Shown: positions 31,945 to 40,272 of the stretch, one piece after another | Layout of the letters: each line of letters begins with the position of its first letter | How positions within the stretch are numbered: position 1 is the stretch's first letter | Origin: Finegoldia magna | Lineage (GTDB): Bacteria; Bacillota; Clostridia; Tissierellales; Peptoniphilaceae | Assembly: GCF_003182075.1 (NCBI RefSeq) | Contig: NZ_QGTH01000020.1 | Span: 1-40,272 of the forward strand | DNA: 40,272 nucleotides | Direction: 5' to 3' | Translations under genes and position numbers: made by a program | Notes under the pieces: generated by a model | The model's database searches: none | What the model was told of the DNA's origin: nothing | Seen by the model: the letters and a program-made list of their open reading frames with translations, nothing else

Positions 31945-33603
31945 TTAACTCACCCTACCATTTTCTACTGAATATACTTTATCCACAATTCTCATTGTAG
32001 ACAGACGATGAGAGACCAATACTACTGTTTTACCATCTTGTTGTTGATAAAGAGATTTTAAAATGACAGCTTCATTAAGGCTATCTAAATTTGATGTAGG
32101 TTCATCTAGTAACATAAAAGGTGCGTCGTGCAAAAACGCCCTTGCAAGTCCCAACCTTTGACGTTCTCCTCCTGAAAGTGTATCTCCTAACTCTCCAACC
32201 GATGTATTATATCCTTTAGGTAACGTCATAATAAAATCGTGAATAGACGCCTTTTTACAAGCATTTTCTATCTCTTCATCGGTTGCATCTAATTTTGCTA
32301 TTTTTAAATTATTTTTTATACTATCGTGGAATAAGTGGGTCTCTTGAGTTACAAAACTTTCCATATTTCTGAGATTTTTTGTGTTAATCTCAGAGATTTT
32401 TTTGTCAGAAATCTTTAGTTCTCCCTCTTGAACGTCCCAAAATCGCATAAATAATTTTAAGATAGTTGATTTCCCGCTACCACTTCTCCCTACAATCCCT
32501 ATAATTTTATTTTTAGGTATATCCATTGAAAAGTTCTTTAATATTTTTTCATTTTCGTATGCAAAGCTAACGTTATTCGCATAAGCTCCTTGAAATTTTA
32601 TTTCTGATTTTCCTTGAATATCTTTTACAAGAGGTTCCTCCTCTAAAATATCTAAAACTCTATTTCCTGCTGCCAATGTGTTTTGTAATGTGCTTCCCAA
32701 ATTTGCCAATGATATAACCGGTCCAAAAGAACTCATCAACGCGATTAACGGCAATAATACTCCCGAAAAATTTACAACTCCTTTTTCATACAATAAAATT
32801 GCACAAATTAAAATGGAAATATCAAATAAAATGATTACTCCATTTGTAACTGCTGCGTTAATTCCCATATTTTTCTTCATATTTTTTTCTATGTCAGATA
32901 GCAATTGTGATTTTTTATCTATTTGATTTAAACGATTTTCACCATCTCCATACTGAATAGTTTCATCTAAACCTCTCATGCTATCCAATACAAAGCTCGA
33001 CAATTCTCCAGATTTATTACGAAAATTAACTGCATTTTCACCACCTAATCTGTTCATTAGTATTGGTAAAATAATCCCCACAGTTATATAGGCAATTGCA
33101 GAAATAAATCCATATATTGGATGAAAACTTCCTATAAACAACACCATAACTACCGAAAATAAAACTGCTATTGCAATAGGAGATATAGTGTGTGCGTAGA
33201 AAACTTCCAAAAGTTCTACATCAGAAGTAATTAAAGAAATTAAATTCCCCCTGTCTTTTCCCTCTAATTTTGCGGGACATAGCTTTCTCAAAGCAAAAAA
33301 TATTTTACTTCGTATCAAAGCCAATAATTTAAAAGCAATGTAGTGATTAAAAGATTGCTCTGCATATCTTAAAAATCCTCTTATCAACGCAAATACCACC
33401 AACATAACAAAAGCAGTCATATAAGTTAATTTCACAGATTGTCCTAGCACATCTAATAGGGCAACTCCTCCTAACACCGTGATAAATGTCGCACATAAGT
33501 TTCCCAATAATCCCATTATAATTGCCAAAATCATATATCCAGTCAGCGGTCTCACCAATCCTATTAATTTTTTCATAACAATAAATCCATTACGTTGTTT
33601 CAT
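31945..33603 (-). CDS. ABC exporter half-transporter, CydC-like
   Basis: 552 residues: six-helix membrane domain, then a nucleotide-binding domain with Walker A GRSGSGKST, signature LSGGERQRLGLARAFL, Walker B FMLLDEPT and VSHRLSTM. Starts at 33603 with AAGGAGG; it overlaps the partner gene by 14 bp. With that partner it forms a heterodimer of the CydDC type. The substrate is unknown; thiols or haem-related molecules are possible by analogy. Confidence 0.9.
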   Translation of the reverse strand: MKQRNGFIVMKKLIGLVRPLTGYMILAIIMGLLGNLCATFITVLGGVALLDVLGQSVKLTYMTAFVMLVVFALIRGFLRYAEQSFNHYIAFKLLALIRSKIFFALRKLCPAKLEGKDRGNLISLITSDVELLEVFYAHTISPIAIAVLFSVVMVLFIGSFHPIYGFISAIAYITVGIILPILMNRLGGENAVNFRNKSGELSSFVLDSMRGLDETIQYGDGENRLNQIDKKSQLLSDIEKNMKKNMGINAAVTNGVIILFDISILICAILLYEKGVVNFSGVLLPLIALMSSFGPVISLANLGSTLQNTLAAGNRVLDILEEEPLVKDIQGKSEIKFQGAYANNVSFAYENEKILKNFSMDIPKNKIIGIVGRSGSGKSTILKLFMRFWDVQEGELKISDKKISEINTKNLRNMESFVTQETHLFHDSIKNNLKIAKLDATDEEIENACKKASIHDFIMTLPKGYNTSVGELGDTLSGGERQRLGLARAFLHDAPFMLLDEPTSNLDSLNEAVILKSLYQQQDGKTVVLVSHRLSTMRIVDKVYSVENGRVS

Positions 33604-35332
33604 GGTTCTCCTCCTTGTTATAACATTCTAATTCTTGCTGAGTTTCCCACAAACTAGCATAAACACAACCCTTATCTAACAATAATTCATGACTGCCACT
33701 TTCTATTACACGACCTTTATCCATGACGTAAATAACATCTGAATTTTTGACATTGACAAGCCTGTGAGAAATCATAATTACAGTCTTATACTTTGCTAAA
33801 TTATGAATTTCATTCATAATAGCCTCTTCGCTCTCTAAATCGATATTTGATGTAGCTTCGTCAAATATATACACCGGAGTATTATGAAGTAAAGCTCTCG
33901 CTAATGCCAATCTTTGACATTGACCTCCTGATAAATTTCCTCCTTTTTCGCTAACCAATGTATCCAAACCATTCTCATTTTGAAGAAAATCAAATAATTT
34001 AGCTCTTTTTAAAACGCTTGAAAGTTCATCATCTGTGGAATTTGGCTTTGCTATTAAAAGATTTTCCCTTACAGTACCTTTAAATAAATAGCTATTATGT
34101 CCAATATACGTTATATTTTCCATAATACTTTTTTCAGTAATTTTAGAAAGTTCGATTCCAGATATTTTTATAGATCCATAATAATTTTTGTTTTTTTTCA
34201 TTAAAATCGCTGCAGTTGTCGATTTCCCACAACCTGACTCGCCTACAATAGCTGTGAATTTTCCGTGTTCCAACTTCATATTTACTCTATGTAATACTTC
34301 CTTATCTTCCTCATAAGAAAAATTAACATCTCTGATTTCAATATCTCCCATTTTAAATTCATACTCGCCATCTTCAGATTCAGTAATATCTAAGAGTTTA
34401 AAAATTTTGCCACTTGCTGCCATTCCATTCATTGCAATATGAAAAAACGAACCTAAAAGTCTCATAGGCAAGAAAAATTCTGCTGATAATAAAATAATAA
34501 GTATACAACCCGACAAATCAATATTTCCAGTCTTAAAATTATACACAGCTAAGATAGAACCAATAGCAGCTCCACCATAAGCAATTACATCCATTATCGT
34601 TATGGAATTTAGTTGCATAGCCAATACTTTCATAGTAATTTTACGAAATTTTTCCGACTCTTCATTCATCTTTTCGTGCTTAAATTCATCTGACTGATAA
34701 ATTTTCAGAGTAGTCAATCCTTGTAAATTTTCTAAAAAAGTATCGCCTAAAGCAGTATATTGTCCCCAATATTTTGATAATAACTTCTTAGCCCAAGTCA
34801 TTACTACTGCTATAGAAATTGGAATAAGCGGAACACAAAGTAACAATATTATCGCAGAAGGGAAATTTATCGGAGCCAAAACACAAAAAAGAGTTACAGG
34901 TGCTAACATAGAATAAAAAAATTGTGGCAAATACGAACCAAAATAAGTTTCTAACTGATCAACTCCCTCTACCGCTACCTGAACTATCTCAGAAGTATTA
35001 ACATCATCACGATAAGAACTTCCCAATGAAAGTAACTTCTTATAAATCTTTTTTCTAAAAGTAATCTTAACCTCTTTTGAAGATAAATAACTCATTCTCG
35101 ATGATAAAAAATAACAAATCATTCTAGTTAACAAACAAAATAGAACCACTACTGAAAGATAAATAATATCTTTTTTATCGAAAGTTTTATCGTAAAGTTT
35201 ACCTAAAACTTTCGTAATTGCAAACATCATTACAATATTTGCTACCAATGATATCCATTGACTCAAAACATTTAATGTAACGTATTTTTTGCTTTTCTCG
35301 ACTATTTTAATAAGTCTTTTATCAATCATCAT
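33590..35332 (-). CDS. ABC exporter half-transporter, CydD-like
   Basis: 580 residues. Membrane domain with the FFLPMRLLGSFFHIAMNGMA segment typical of CydD-like subunits, then Walker A GESGCGKST, signature LSGGQCQRLALARALL, Walker B VYIFDEAT and ISHRL. RBS GAGGAG. The 90-bp region upstream is very AT-rich with two direct CATTTAAA motifs. First gene of a four-gene set: two ABC halves, YgbA-like, DUF454. Confidence 0.9.
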   Translation of the reverse strand: MMIDKRLIKIVEKSKKYVTLNVLSQWISLVANIVMMFAITKVLGKLYDKTFDKKDIIYLSVVVLFCLLTRMICYFLSSRMSYLSSKEVKITFRKKIYKKLLSLGSSYRDDVNTSEIVQVAVEGVDQLETYFGSYLPQFFYSMLAPVTLFCVLAPINFPSAIILLLCVPLIPISIAVVMTWAKKLLSKYWGQYTALGDTFLENLQGLTTLKIYQSDEFKHEKMNEESEKFRKITMKVLAMQLNSITIMDVIAYGGAAIGSILAVYNFKTGNIDLSGCILIILLSAEFFLPMRLLGSFFHIAMNGMAASGKIFKLLDITESEDGEYEFKMGDIEIRDVNFSYEEDKEVLHRVNMKLEHGKFTAIVGESGCGKSTTAAILMKKNKNYYGSIKISGIELSKITEKSIMENITYIGHNSYLFKGTVRENLLIAKPNSTDDELSSVLKRAKLFDFLQNENGLDTLVSEKGGNLSGGQCQRLALARALLHNTPVYIFDEATSNIDLESEEAIMNEIHNLAKYKTVIMISHRLVNVKNSDVIYVMDKGRVIESGSHELLLDKGCVYASLWETQQELECYNKEENHETT

Positions 35333-35421
35333 ATAAATTTCTCCTCACTATATAATTTAAATTTACATTTAAAATAAAATTTCATTTAAACTAATAAATT
35401 TATTCACGATTACAAATAATA

Positions 35422-35811
35422 TTAAAAACCATTATCACTAACACTATCAAATATAGCATTAAATACCACTTTTTTCAAGTCAAAAGGTCCTTCTACTATT
35501 ATATTTTTAACTTCTTGTACAATGGTTAGTTTATATCCAAATATCAAAAAAGCAGTAGTAATAAATCCAGTAAATGTACTTATTCTTTCATAAATTAATG
35601 CTAAGTCCATAAATAACAGGAATATTCCATACATAAATACAAACGATAAAAATATTGACAGTAGTATGTTTGATTTGAATATTTGAATTCCTCCAAATCC
35701 GTTTTTTCCTATAATTGAAACTATTTCGCCCTTTTCTATTTGTAAATTCTCAACGTCAAGTACAGTATTTCCGTCGAACGATTTTTTAATATTATTAAAT
35801 TGTATATACAT
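35422..35811 (-). pseudogene. Deletion fusion: ABC ATPase N-terminus joined to permease C-terminus
   Basis: Residues 1-38 (MYIQFNNIKKSFDGNTVLDV...IIGKNG) match the ATPase encoded at 39033-39917 up to its Walker A. They are followed directly by GGIQIFKSNILLSIFLSFVF...TTAFLIFGYKLTIVQEVKNI, which matches the end of the permease at 37627-38298. A whole ABC operon copy has therefore collapsed by an internal, in-frame deletion of about 2 kb. The product would lack the ATP site. Confidence 0.9.
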
Positions 35812-36166
35812 TTGTTGCCTCTTATCTATGTAAATTGGCACCAAAACGGTGCCAATTTTATATTATTTGTCGTATTTTTCGATGTCATCGATTACTTTGC
35901 CGATGTATTCGATGGTGTCTTTGAGTGGTTTATCTGTTGTGATGTCTACTCCTGCAGCTTTTGCGATTCCGACAGAATCCTCTGTGGAGCCTAATGCCAA
36001 TGCTTTAAGCCATCTGTCTGCTGCTGGTTTTCCTTCTTCGACAATCATTTTGGATACTTGTGTTCCGATTGTTAGTCCTGCGGAGTAAGTGTATGGATAC
36101 AATCCCATGTAGTAGTGAGGTTGTCTCATCCATGTTAATTCTGATCCTTCGTTGATTTCAACGTCT
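35695..36166 (-). repeat. Direct repeat C1: pepF 3' end plus ABC ATPase 5' end
   Basis: Matches 39801-40272 at a constant offset of 4106 bp with few substitutions, and probably extends past the window edge. Similarity breaks at the Walker A codons on one side. It includes the hairpin GGCACC/GGTGCC between the two genes. Confidence 0.95.
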
Positions 36167-36315
36167 TCTCCCCAGAATTTTTGAAGTGTTTCTTTGAAAA
36201 TTCTTGACAAATCATCTGCTGTGAATCCTTCTTTTTTATCGATATGAATAACTGGAACGTGTTTTTCAGCTTTCCAATCTCCAGATTGAACTGTTTCTGT
36301 GTATTTATACCCCAA
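35863..36315 (-). pseudogene. Chimera of truncated sor 5' end and pepF 3' end
   Basis: An open frame reads TETVQSGDWKAEKHVPVIHI from sor (36300-36231), then switches at a shared GATAAAAAAGA to EGFTADDLSRIFKETLQKFW...DDIEKYDK, the end of oligoendopeptidase F. The sor part has lost its RBS and ATG through a 43-bp deletion relative to 31107-31149. The only possible start is a TTG without RBS. The sor piece cannot bind iron and the peptidase piece lacks HEXXH, so it is a fusion remnant, not a gene. Confidence 0.92.
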
Positions 36316-36325
36316 TTACACTAAA

Positions 36326-37627
36326 CTAATCATTAATTACATCTGGGTTTAGTTCTTCAAGTCGGTTAATGTTTTTATTCAAAAGCATCATCACACAAAT
36401 GATTAATAAAATTGTTCCACAAATCACAAATAACAGCCCAATTCCTCTGCCATTTCCAACTCCAATTATTTTTGCTATGAAAGTGTCAGACAATTTGCCG
36501 CCCTTTAGCAAAAGTGGATTGAACACATTATCAGCCAAAAATCCTGCTAAAATAATCGCTATAGGAGTGATAATCTTCATTAGACAATCTACCAGTGAGC
36601 CCACTCTTCCAAGCATTTTAGTCTCTATTTTTAATTGCATTAGTGAGCCGAAAGTTCCATTCGCATAAGGAGTAGGAATCATAAACAAGAAAAATCCCAC
36701 AGCAATAACAAGCCAACTGTAATTTATTCCCATAACAATCATACCAATAGAACAAATTATAAGACTCAAAAATATCGATCTTACTTTGTTTTTCTCACTT
36801 GGAATTGCGCCAGAAATTACTCCACCTAACACCATTGCAATTCCAGACACAGAATTCACAAGCCCGTAAATTTTTGTGTCATAATTACTCATTACCAACG
36901 GACCAACCAAAACCATAGCTATATTTGCCACAAAATTCAATATTGAAAACACGACTATTATTTGTATAAATCCTTGCTTTTGTTTTAACACTTCAAAAGC
37001 TATTTTCAAATCACTAAAAATTGTCTTGGTAAAATTAGATTCCTTAACTTCTTCGATTTCTTGCTCGATTTTTTGAGGTAAAATAGTCAAAATAGCCACG
37101 AAGAAAGTTACAAAATCAATTGCAAACAATCCCGTAAGTCCTATAAATGGAAATAACGCACCTGCAATCAACGGCGCAAGCATATTTTGAATTGCTCTGA
37201 TAAGTTGCATAAACCCATTTGCGCGTGGAATATCCTTCTTTTCAACCAAAAGTGGAATCGTAGCATTGAATGCAGGATTTTGGAATGTACCCAAAGTTTG
37301 CGACAAAAATGTCAATGGATATACCATCCACACTTTCATACTTCCTGTCGCAAGTAAAATCATAAGTATAACTTTAAGTACTGCATCGAGCGAATCGGTT
37401 AACACTATAATATGTTTTCGTTGTTTTCTGTCTGCCATTGATCCTGCAAATGGCGCAAATATAATTCCCGGTAAAATTTGAACTAAAAACGTCATCGCAA
37501 AAGTCGTGGCACTTTTTGTCATCATGAAAATCCACAACGATAATCCAAATGATGAAATCCCCGACCCAAGCATAGACACAAATTGCCCAAACCATACCAC
37601 CATAAATTTTTTAAATTTTTCGTTCAT
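36326..37627 (-). CDS. MFS efflux transporter (EntS/macrolide-efflux-like)
   Basis: 433 residues, about twelve membrane segments. MVVWFGQFVSMLGSGISSFG at the N-terminus and the loop motif GSMADRKQRKHII (motif A variant) are typical of the MFS_3/EntS group that exports siderophores or macrolides. The start overlaps the upstream permease stop by 1 bp, so it is the last gene of the ABC-2 operon, and the two exporters may serve one compound. Confidence 0.88.
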   Translation of the reverse strand: MNEKFKKFMVVWFGQFVSMLGSGISSFGLSLWIFMMTKSATTFAMTFLVQILPGIIFAPFAGSMADRKQRKHIIVLTDSLDAVLKVILMILLATGSMKVWMVYPLTFLSQTLGTFQNPAFNATIPLLVEKKDIPRANGFMQLIRAIQNMLAPLIAGALFPFIGLTGLFAIDFVTFFVAILTILPQKIEQEIEEVKESNFTKTIFSDLKIAFEVLKQKQGFIQIIVVFSILNFVANIAMVLVGPLVMSNYDTKIYGLVNSVSGIAMVLGGVISGAIPSEKNKVRSIFLSLIICSIGMIVMGINYSWLVIAVGFFLFMIPTPYANGTFGSLMQLKIETKMLGRVGSLVDCLMKIITPIAIILAGFLADNVFNPLLLKGGKLSDTFIAKIIGVGNGRGIGLLFVICGTILLIICVMMLLNKNINRLEELNPDVIND

Positions 37628-38298
37628 TAGAATCCCCTATACTGTAATTTCGTTCTTGCTTTTTTCATAAAATGATACGCCACAACATATAAAAGTATCA
37701 AATTCAACACAATTTTCTTCATATCCGCTTGATTTCCCACAATTATTTTTCTGATTTCTTGTGTTATTGTGAGTTTGTATCCAAATATCAAAAACGCTGT
37801 TGTGATAAATCCAGTAAATGATGCGACTCTTTCGTAAATTAATGTAAGTGCCATGAACAAGAAGAACACACCATACATTAGAATTAATGAAAAGATTATC
37901 GCTAGTATTAAATTAGGCTTGAATTGTATTATCCCGTTTAATCCATTTCCCGATAAAAATATTACAATCGAAAATAAAATCGCAGCTTTCACTAACCAAA
38001 CGATGCTTCTTTTGAAATAAATCATTACAATGCTGGTTCTAGATGAAATCATATTAATCAGCCCATCGCTTTTGATTTCAAATTCTATAGATTTAACGAG
38101 TTCAAACAACACTGTTTGCAACAAATACCATATCAAAAAATACGTGAATGATTCGTTGTTCCAATTATCCGTTGATTTTAGCATAAATGAAACGCCCGCA
38201 AGCATGATAATATCCGATATTAGCTTTGAGAAATATTCGATTTTATAGTTTTTGTTTTCATCGATGTATTTTCTTAATTCTCCGTATTTATATGCCAT
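37627..38298 (-). CDS. ABC-2 type permease subunit 2
   Basis: 223 residues, about six membrane segments; residues SFTGFITTAFLIFGYKLTIT resemble the corresponding part of the partner permease and of the ABC-2 efflux family. Overlaps permease 1 by 11 bp. Its C-terminal portion has a paralogous remnant at 35422-35660. Confidence 0.82.
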   Translation of the reverse strand: MAYKYGELRKYIDENKNYKIEYFSKLISDIIMLAGVSFMLKSTDNWNNESFTYFLIWYLLQTVLFELVKSIEFEIKSDGLINMISSRTSIVMIYFKRSIVWLVKAAILFSIVIFLSGNGLNGIIQFKPNLILAIIFSLILMYGVFFLFMALTLIYERVASFTGFITTAFLIFGYKLTITQEIRKIIVGNQADMKKIVLNLILLYVVAYHFMKKARTKLQYRGF

Positions 38299-39040
38299 AC
38301 AAATTACCTCTTTTCATGCTTGTTTGAATGTTTTTATCGTATGAAATTTTGACCAAAACGGACAATATCAAAGCCTGAATCAAAAGCTGTATTATCAAAT
38401 CATATCTCACATTATTCAGTTGTAATTGTGTGAAGATTTCACGAGCGTTGTTAAATGGAAACATTATTTTATTAATAAGTACAAGTGCTTTGTTGTTGAC
38501 TTTTACTGTAATATCTCCGAAAAACAACATATATGTTTCAGCCAATGCCACAAAACTTCCAAGTCTTTTATATAATAGTGTGAAGCTTGATAAGAAAGTG
38601 CCCAATTGGTAAAGTATGAACACAGACACAACCATCACTAAAATTATTATAGGAATGTGATTGAATTTCGAATAATCAAAGTCCACTGATACAAATATCA
38701 GTGTGAATATCACTATTACTTTTATCGTATTCATCAAACATTCCACTAAATTTCTGTACAAAACAACAGATAGTATCCCCGTTTTTGATTGGACAATTGA
38801 TATCAGTGTTCTGTCTGTTATTTCGTTTTGTATCAAAAACGTTGGTGATTCAATCGCATAAGTCGCATAATACCACAATATCATCATCAAAAACACGATT
38901 TCTTTTTCTTTTACAAACAGTCCATCTATGATGAAAAGTGCCATCAAAAGCACTGCTATGTTTGCAAATATGACGTTGAATTTGTATTTTTTGATTTCTG
39001 AGAAATCTCTGTTAAATTCCAATAACAATTTATTAAACAT
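38288..39040 (-). CDS. ABC-2 type permease subunit 1
   Basis: 250 residues, about six membrane segments, beginning MFNKLLLEFNRDFSEIKKYK. IQNEITDRTLISIVQSKTGI and LYKRLGSFVALAETYMLFFG parallel the partner. Overlaps the ATPase gene by 8 bp. With that ATPase and permease 2 it forms a putative exporter; the substrate is unknown. Confidence 0.82.
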   Translation of the reverse strand: MFNKLLLEFNRDFSEIKKYKFNVIFANIAVLLMALFIIDGLFVKEKEIVFLMMILWYYATYAIESPTFLIQNEITDRTLISIVQSKTGILSVVLYRNLVECLMNTIKVIVIFTLIFVSVDFDYSKFNHIPIIILVMVVSVFILYQLGTFLSSFTLLYKRLGSFVALAETYMLFFGDITVKVNNKALVLINKIMFPFNNAREIFTQLQLNNVRYDLIIQLLIQALILSVLVKISYDKNIQTSMKRGNLYGI

Positions 39041-39917
39041 TTGAAATCACCCTGAAGTACACATCTTCTGCCGTCAAAGATTCTTTTCTCATACTTATGA
39101 TGTCACAGTTTTTAAGTAGAAATTCCTTCTCATCTTCATCGTAAACTGACAGTATAATTGAATTGTCGCTAAATTCGTATTTTGTTTTCTTCAAATTATC
39201 TAGTAGATTTCTGTTGGTGTTTTCTATTTCAATGATGTCTTTTTGTAAGTCTTTTGAATCAAACAACTGTTTTGATGGTTTATCCAGTACAATTTTCCCG
39301 TCATTTATTAGTATTAATCTGGAGTTGATGTTTTTCATAAATGATAGGTCGTGACTTGTGAAGATGACTGTCTTTTGGTCTTCAACTGCTATTTTGTGTA
39401 GAAAATTCAACAGAATATTCATGCTATTGATGTCCAATCCATTTGTAGGTTCATCTAAGCAAATTATGTCGGGATTGGTTAGAAGTGTGACTAATAGAGA
39501 AAGTTTTTGACGATTTCCTTGGGATAATTCGGAGACTTTTTTGTCCTTGAACTCTGTAAAATCTAGTTTATCCATCAAATTATTCACTTCATTTTCATTG
39601 TAATTAACGTGGTTTAGTCCGAGAAAATACATGATGTTTTCAGTGGCTGTCAAATAATCGTAGTATCCGCCTCCACTTTCAAGCACAAGTTTGGTGTGTT
39701 CTCTGATTTTAGAGCTTTTGTTGGATATATTATCAACTCTGCATTCTCCTTGATCTTGGTACAGTAATCCACACAAAATTTTAATTAGTGTGCTTTTACC
39801 GGATCCATTTTTTCCGATAATTGAAACTATTTCGCCCTTTTCTATTTGCAAATTCTCAACGTCAAGTACAGTTTTTCCGTCGAATGATTTTTTAATATTA
39901 TTAAATTGTATATACAT
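39033..39917 (-). CDS. ABC transporter ATP-binding protein
   Basis: 294 residues from the ATG at 39917 (AGAGG 6 bp upstream). Walker A GKNGSGKST, signature LSQGNRQKLSLL, Walker B IICLDEPTNGLD, and TSHD switch histidine. The NRQ signature variant is common in drug and lantibiotic efflux ATPases. Leads the ATPase-permease-permease-MFS operon, 51 bp after pepF. Confidence 0.92.
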   Translation of the reverse strand: MYIQFNNIKKSFDGKTVLDVENLQIEKGEIVSIIGKNGSGKSTLIKILCGLLYQDQGECRVDNISNKSSKIREHTKLVLESGGGYYDYLTATENIMYFLGLNHVNYNENEVNNLMDKLDFTEFKDKKVSELSQGNRQKLSLLVTLLTNPDIICLDEPTNGLDINSMNILLNFLHKIAVEDQKTVIFTSHDLSFMKNINSRLILINDGKIVLDKPSKQLFDSKDLQKDIIEIENTNRNLLDNLKKTKYEFSDNSIILSVYDEDEKEFLLKNCDIISMRKESLTAEDVYFRVISNV

Positions 39918-39937
39918 TTGTTGCCTCTTATCTATGT

Positions 39938-39966
39938 AAATTGGCACCAAAACGGTGCCAATTTTA
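39938..39966 (-). terminator. Hairpin between pepF and the ABC operon
   Basis: Perfect 10-bp stem AATTGGCACC/GGTGCCAATT with a 5-base loop. On the minus strand only a weak T-stretch follows, so it may attenuate pepF transcription rather than fully end it. An identical hairpin lies at 35832-35860 in the repeat copy. Confidence 0.5.
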
Positions 39967-39968
39967 TA

Positions 39969-40272
39969 TTATTTGTCGTATTTTTCGATGTCATCGATTA
40001 CTTTACCGATGTATTCTATGGTGTCTTTGAGTGGTTTATCTGTTGTGATGTCTACTCCTGCAGCTTTTGCGATTCCGACAGAATCCTCTGTGGAGCCTAA
40101 TGCCAATGCTTTAAGCCATCTGTCTGCTGCTGGTTTTCCTTCTTCTACAATCATTTTGGATACTTGAGTTCCGATTGTAAGTCCTGCAGAGTAAGTGTAT
40201 GGATACAATCCCATGTAGTAGTGAGGTTGTCTCATCCATGTTAATTCTGATCCTTCGTTGATTTCAACGTCC
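39969..40272 (-). CDS. pepF: Oligoendopeptidase F, C-terminal part (runs off the window)
   Basis: The last roughly 100 residues: DVEINEGSELTWMRQPHYYM, GLYPYTYSAGLTIGTQVSKM and DRWLKALALGSTEDSVGIAK. This is the conserved substrate-binding end of the M3B metallopeptidase (the HY and YSAGL segments). The HEXXH zinc motif would lie upstream of the window. A near-identical 3' copy is at 35863-36234. Confidence 0.93.
   Translation of the reverse strand, partial: DVEINEGSELTWMRQPHYYMGLYPYTYSAGLTIGTQVSKMIVEEGKPAADRWLKALALGSTEDSVGIAKAAGVDITTDKPLKDTIEYIGKVIDDIEKYDK

Larger units (their letters stand above)
39801..40272 (-). repeat. Direct repeat C2 (intact pepF-ABC ATPase junction)
   Basis: Partner of 35695-36166. 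At this copy both genes are intact as far as the window shows, so this is the parental arrangement. Confidence 0.95.

Noticed and set aside
35863-36315. A 150-codon open frame that looks like a new protein starting with a superoxide-reductase-like N-terminus
   Set aside because: Each half is an almost identical copy of part of a neighbouring gene, the start is a TTG without RBS, and all functional residues are missing.
1-40272. tRNA or rRNA genes
   Set aside because: No cloverleaf with GGTTCRA arm or rRNA-like stretch was seen in the intergenic regions; a tRNAscan run would be decisive.

Overview
The window is AT-rich chromosomal DNA of a low-GC, anaerobic Gram-positive coccus. Several features together point to Finegoldia magna or a close Peptoniphilaceae relative: a superoxide reductase instead of superoxide dismutase, a cell-wall-binding-repeat-2 surface protein, a thiSFGH operon of clostridial type, oligoendopeptidase F, and two copies of what looks like a type II CRISPR repeat. 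This assignment is inference; no rRNA is present.

Layout. 1-3140: start of tuf (minus), an autoregulated TetR/membrane-protein operon, and a 3-hydroxyacyl-CoA dehydrogenase family gene. 3140-8080: an arsenic island (arsR-arsD-arsA-acr3, minus strand) with fragments of hsdR, rex and an AlbA_2-type gene. It is bracketed by two 203-bp copies of the 3' end and terminator of the dehydrogenase gene. 8139-10923: a two-gene operon, a PLD-nuclease/P-loop-ATPase fusion and a resolvase-fold protein, with a promoter carrying three TTAGACTA-type boxes. 10931-15653: DUF5714, yifB and an AlbA_2/HATPase/HTH protein with a recent 201-bp tandem duplication, then a GST-like gene. 15765-18629: thiS-thiF-thiG-thiH, with a strong terminator hairpin in the leader and no TPP riboswitch. 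18630-20510: two orphan CRISPR-like repeats, a tiny hydrophobic ORF with nested inverted repeats, a DUF1016 nuclease, then a broken copy of the 3' end of thiH. 20513-24366: a 1244-residue surface protein with a Fur-like operator. 24426-26431: an ECF S component, an AbrB-type regulator between two copies of one terminator, a DinJ/YafQ toxin-antitoxin pair and a small membrane protein. 26478-28983: cadC, a metallochaperone (HMA) and a CadA-type ATPase. 28984-31182: birA, a radical SAM gene and superoxide reductase. 31230-35332: DUF454, YgbA-like and a CydDC-like ABC exporter pair. 35422-36316: a mosaic of broken gene ends. 36326-40272: MFS, an ABC-2 transporter operon and the 3' end of pepF.

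The most striking overall signal is a repeated architecture. Cargo blocks sit between partial direct repeats of the end of a neighbouring gene: the dehydrogenase 3' end, the thiH 3' end, the ECF-gene terminator, and the sor 5' end plus pepF 3' end. No integrase or transposase is visible. This resembles repeated single-crossover (Campbell-type) or homology-facilitated illegitimate integration. The best candidate for an undescribed functional system is the PLD-ATPase plus resolvase-fold operon at 8139-10923.
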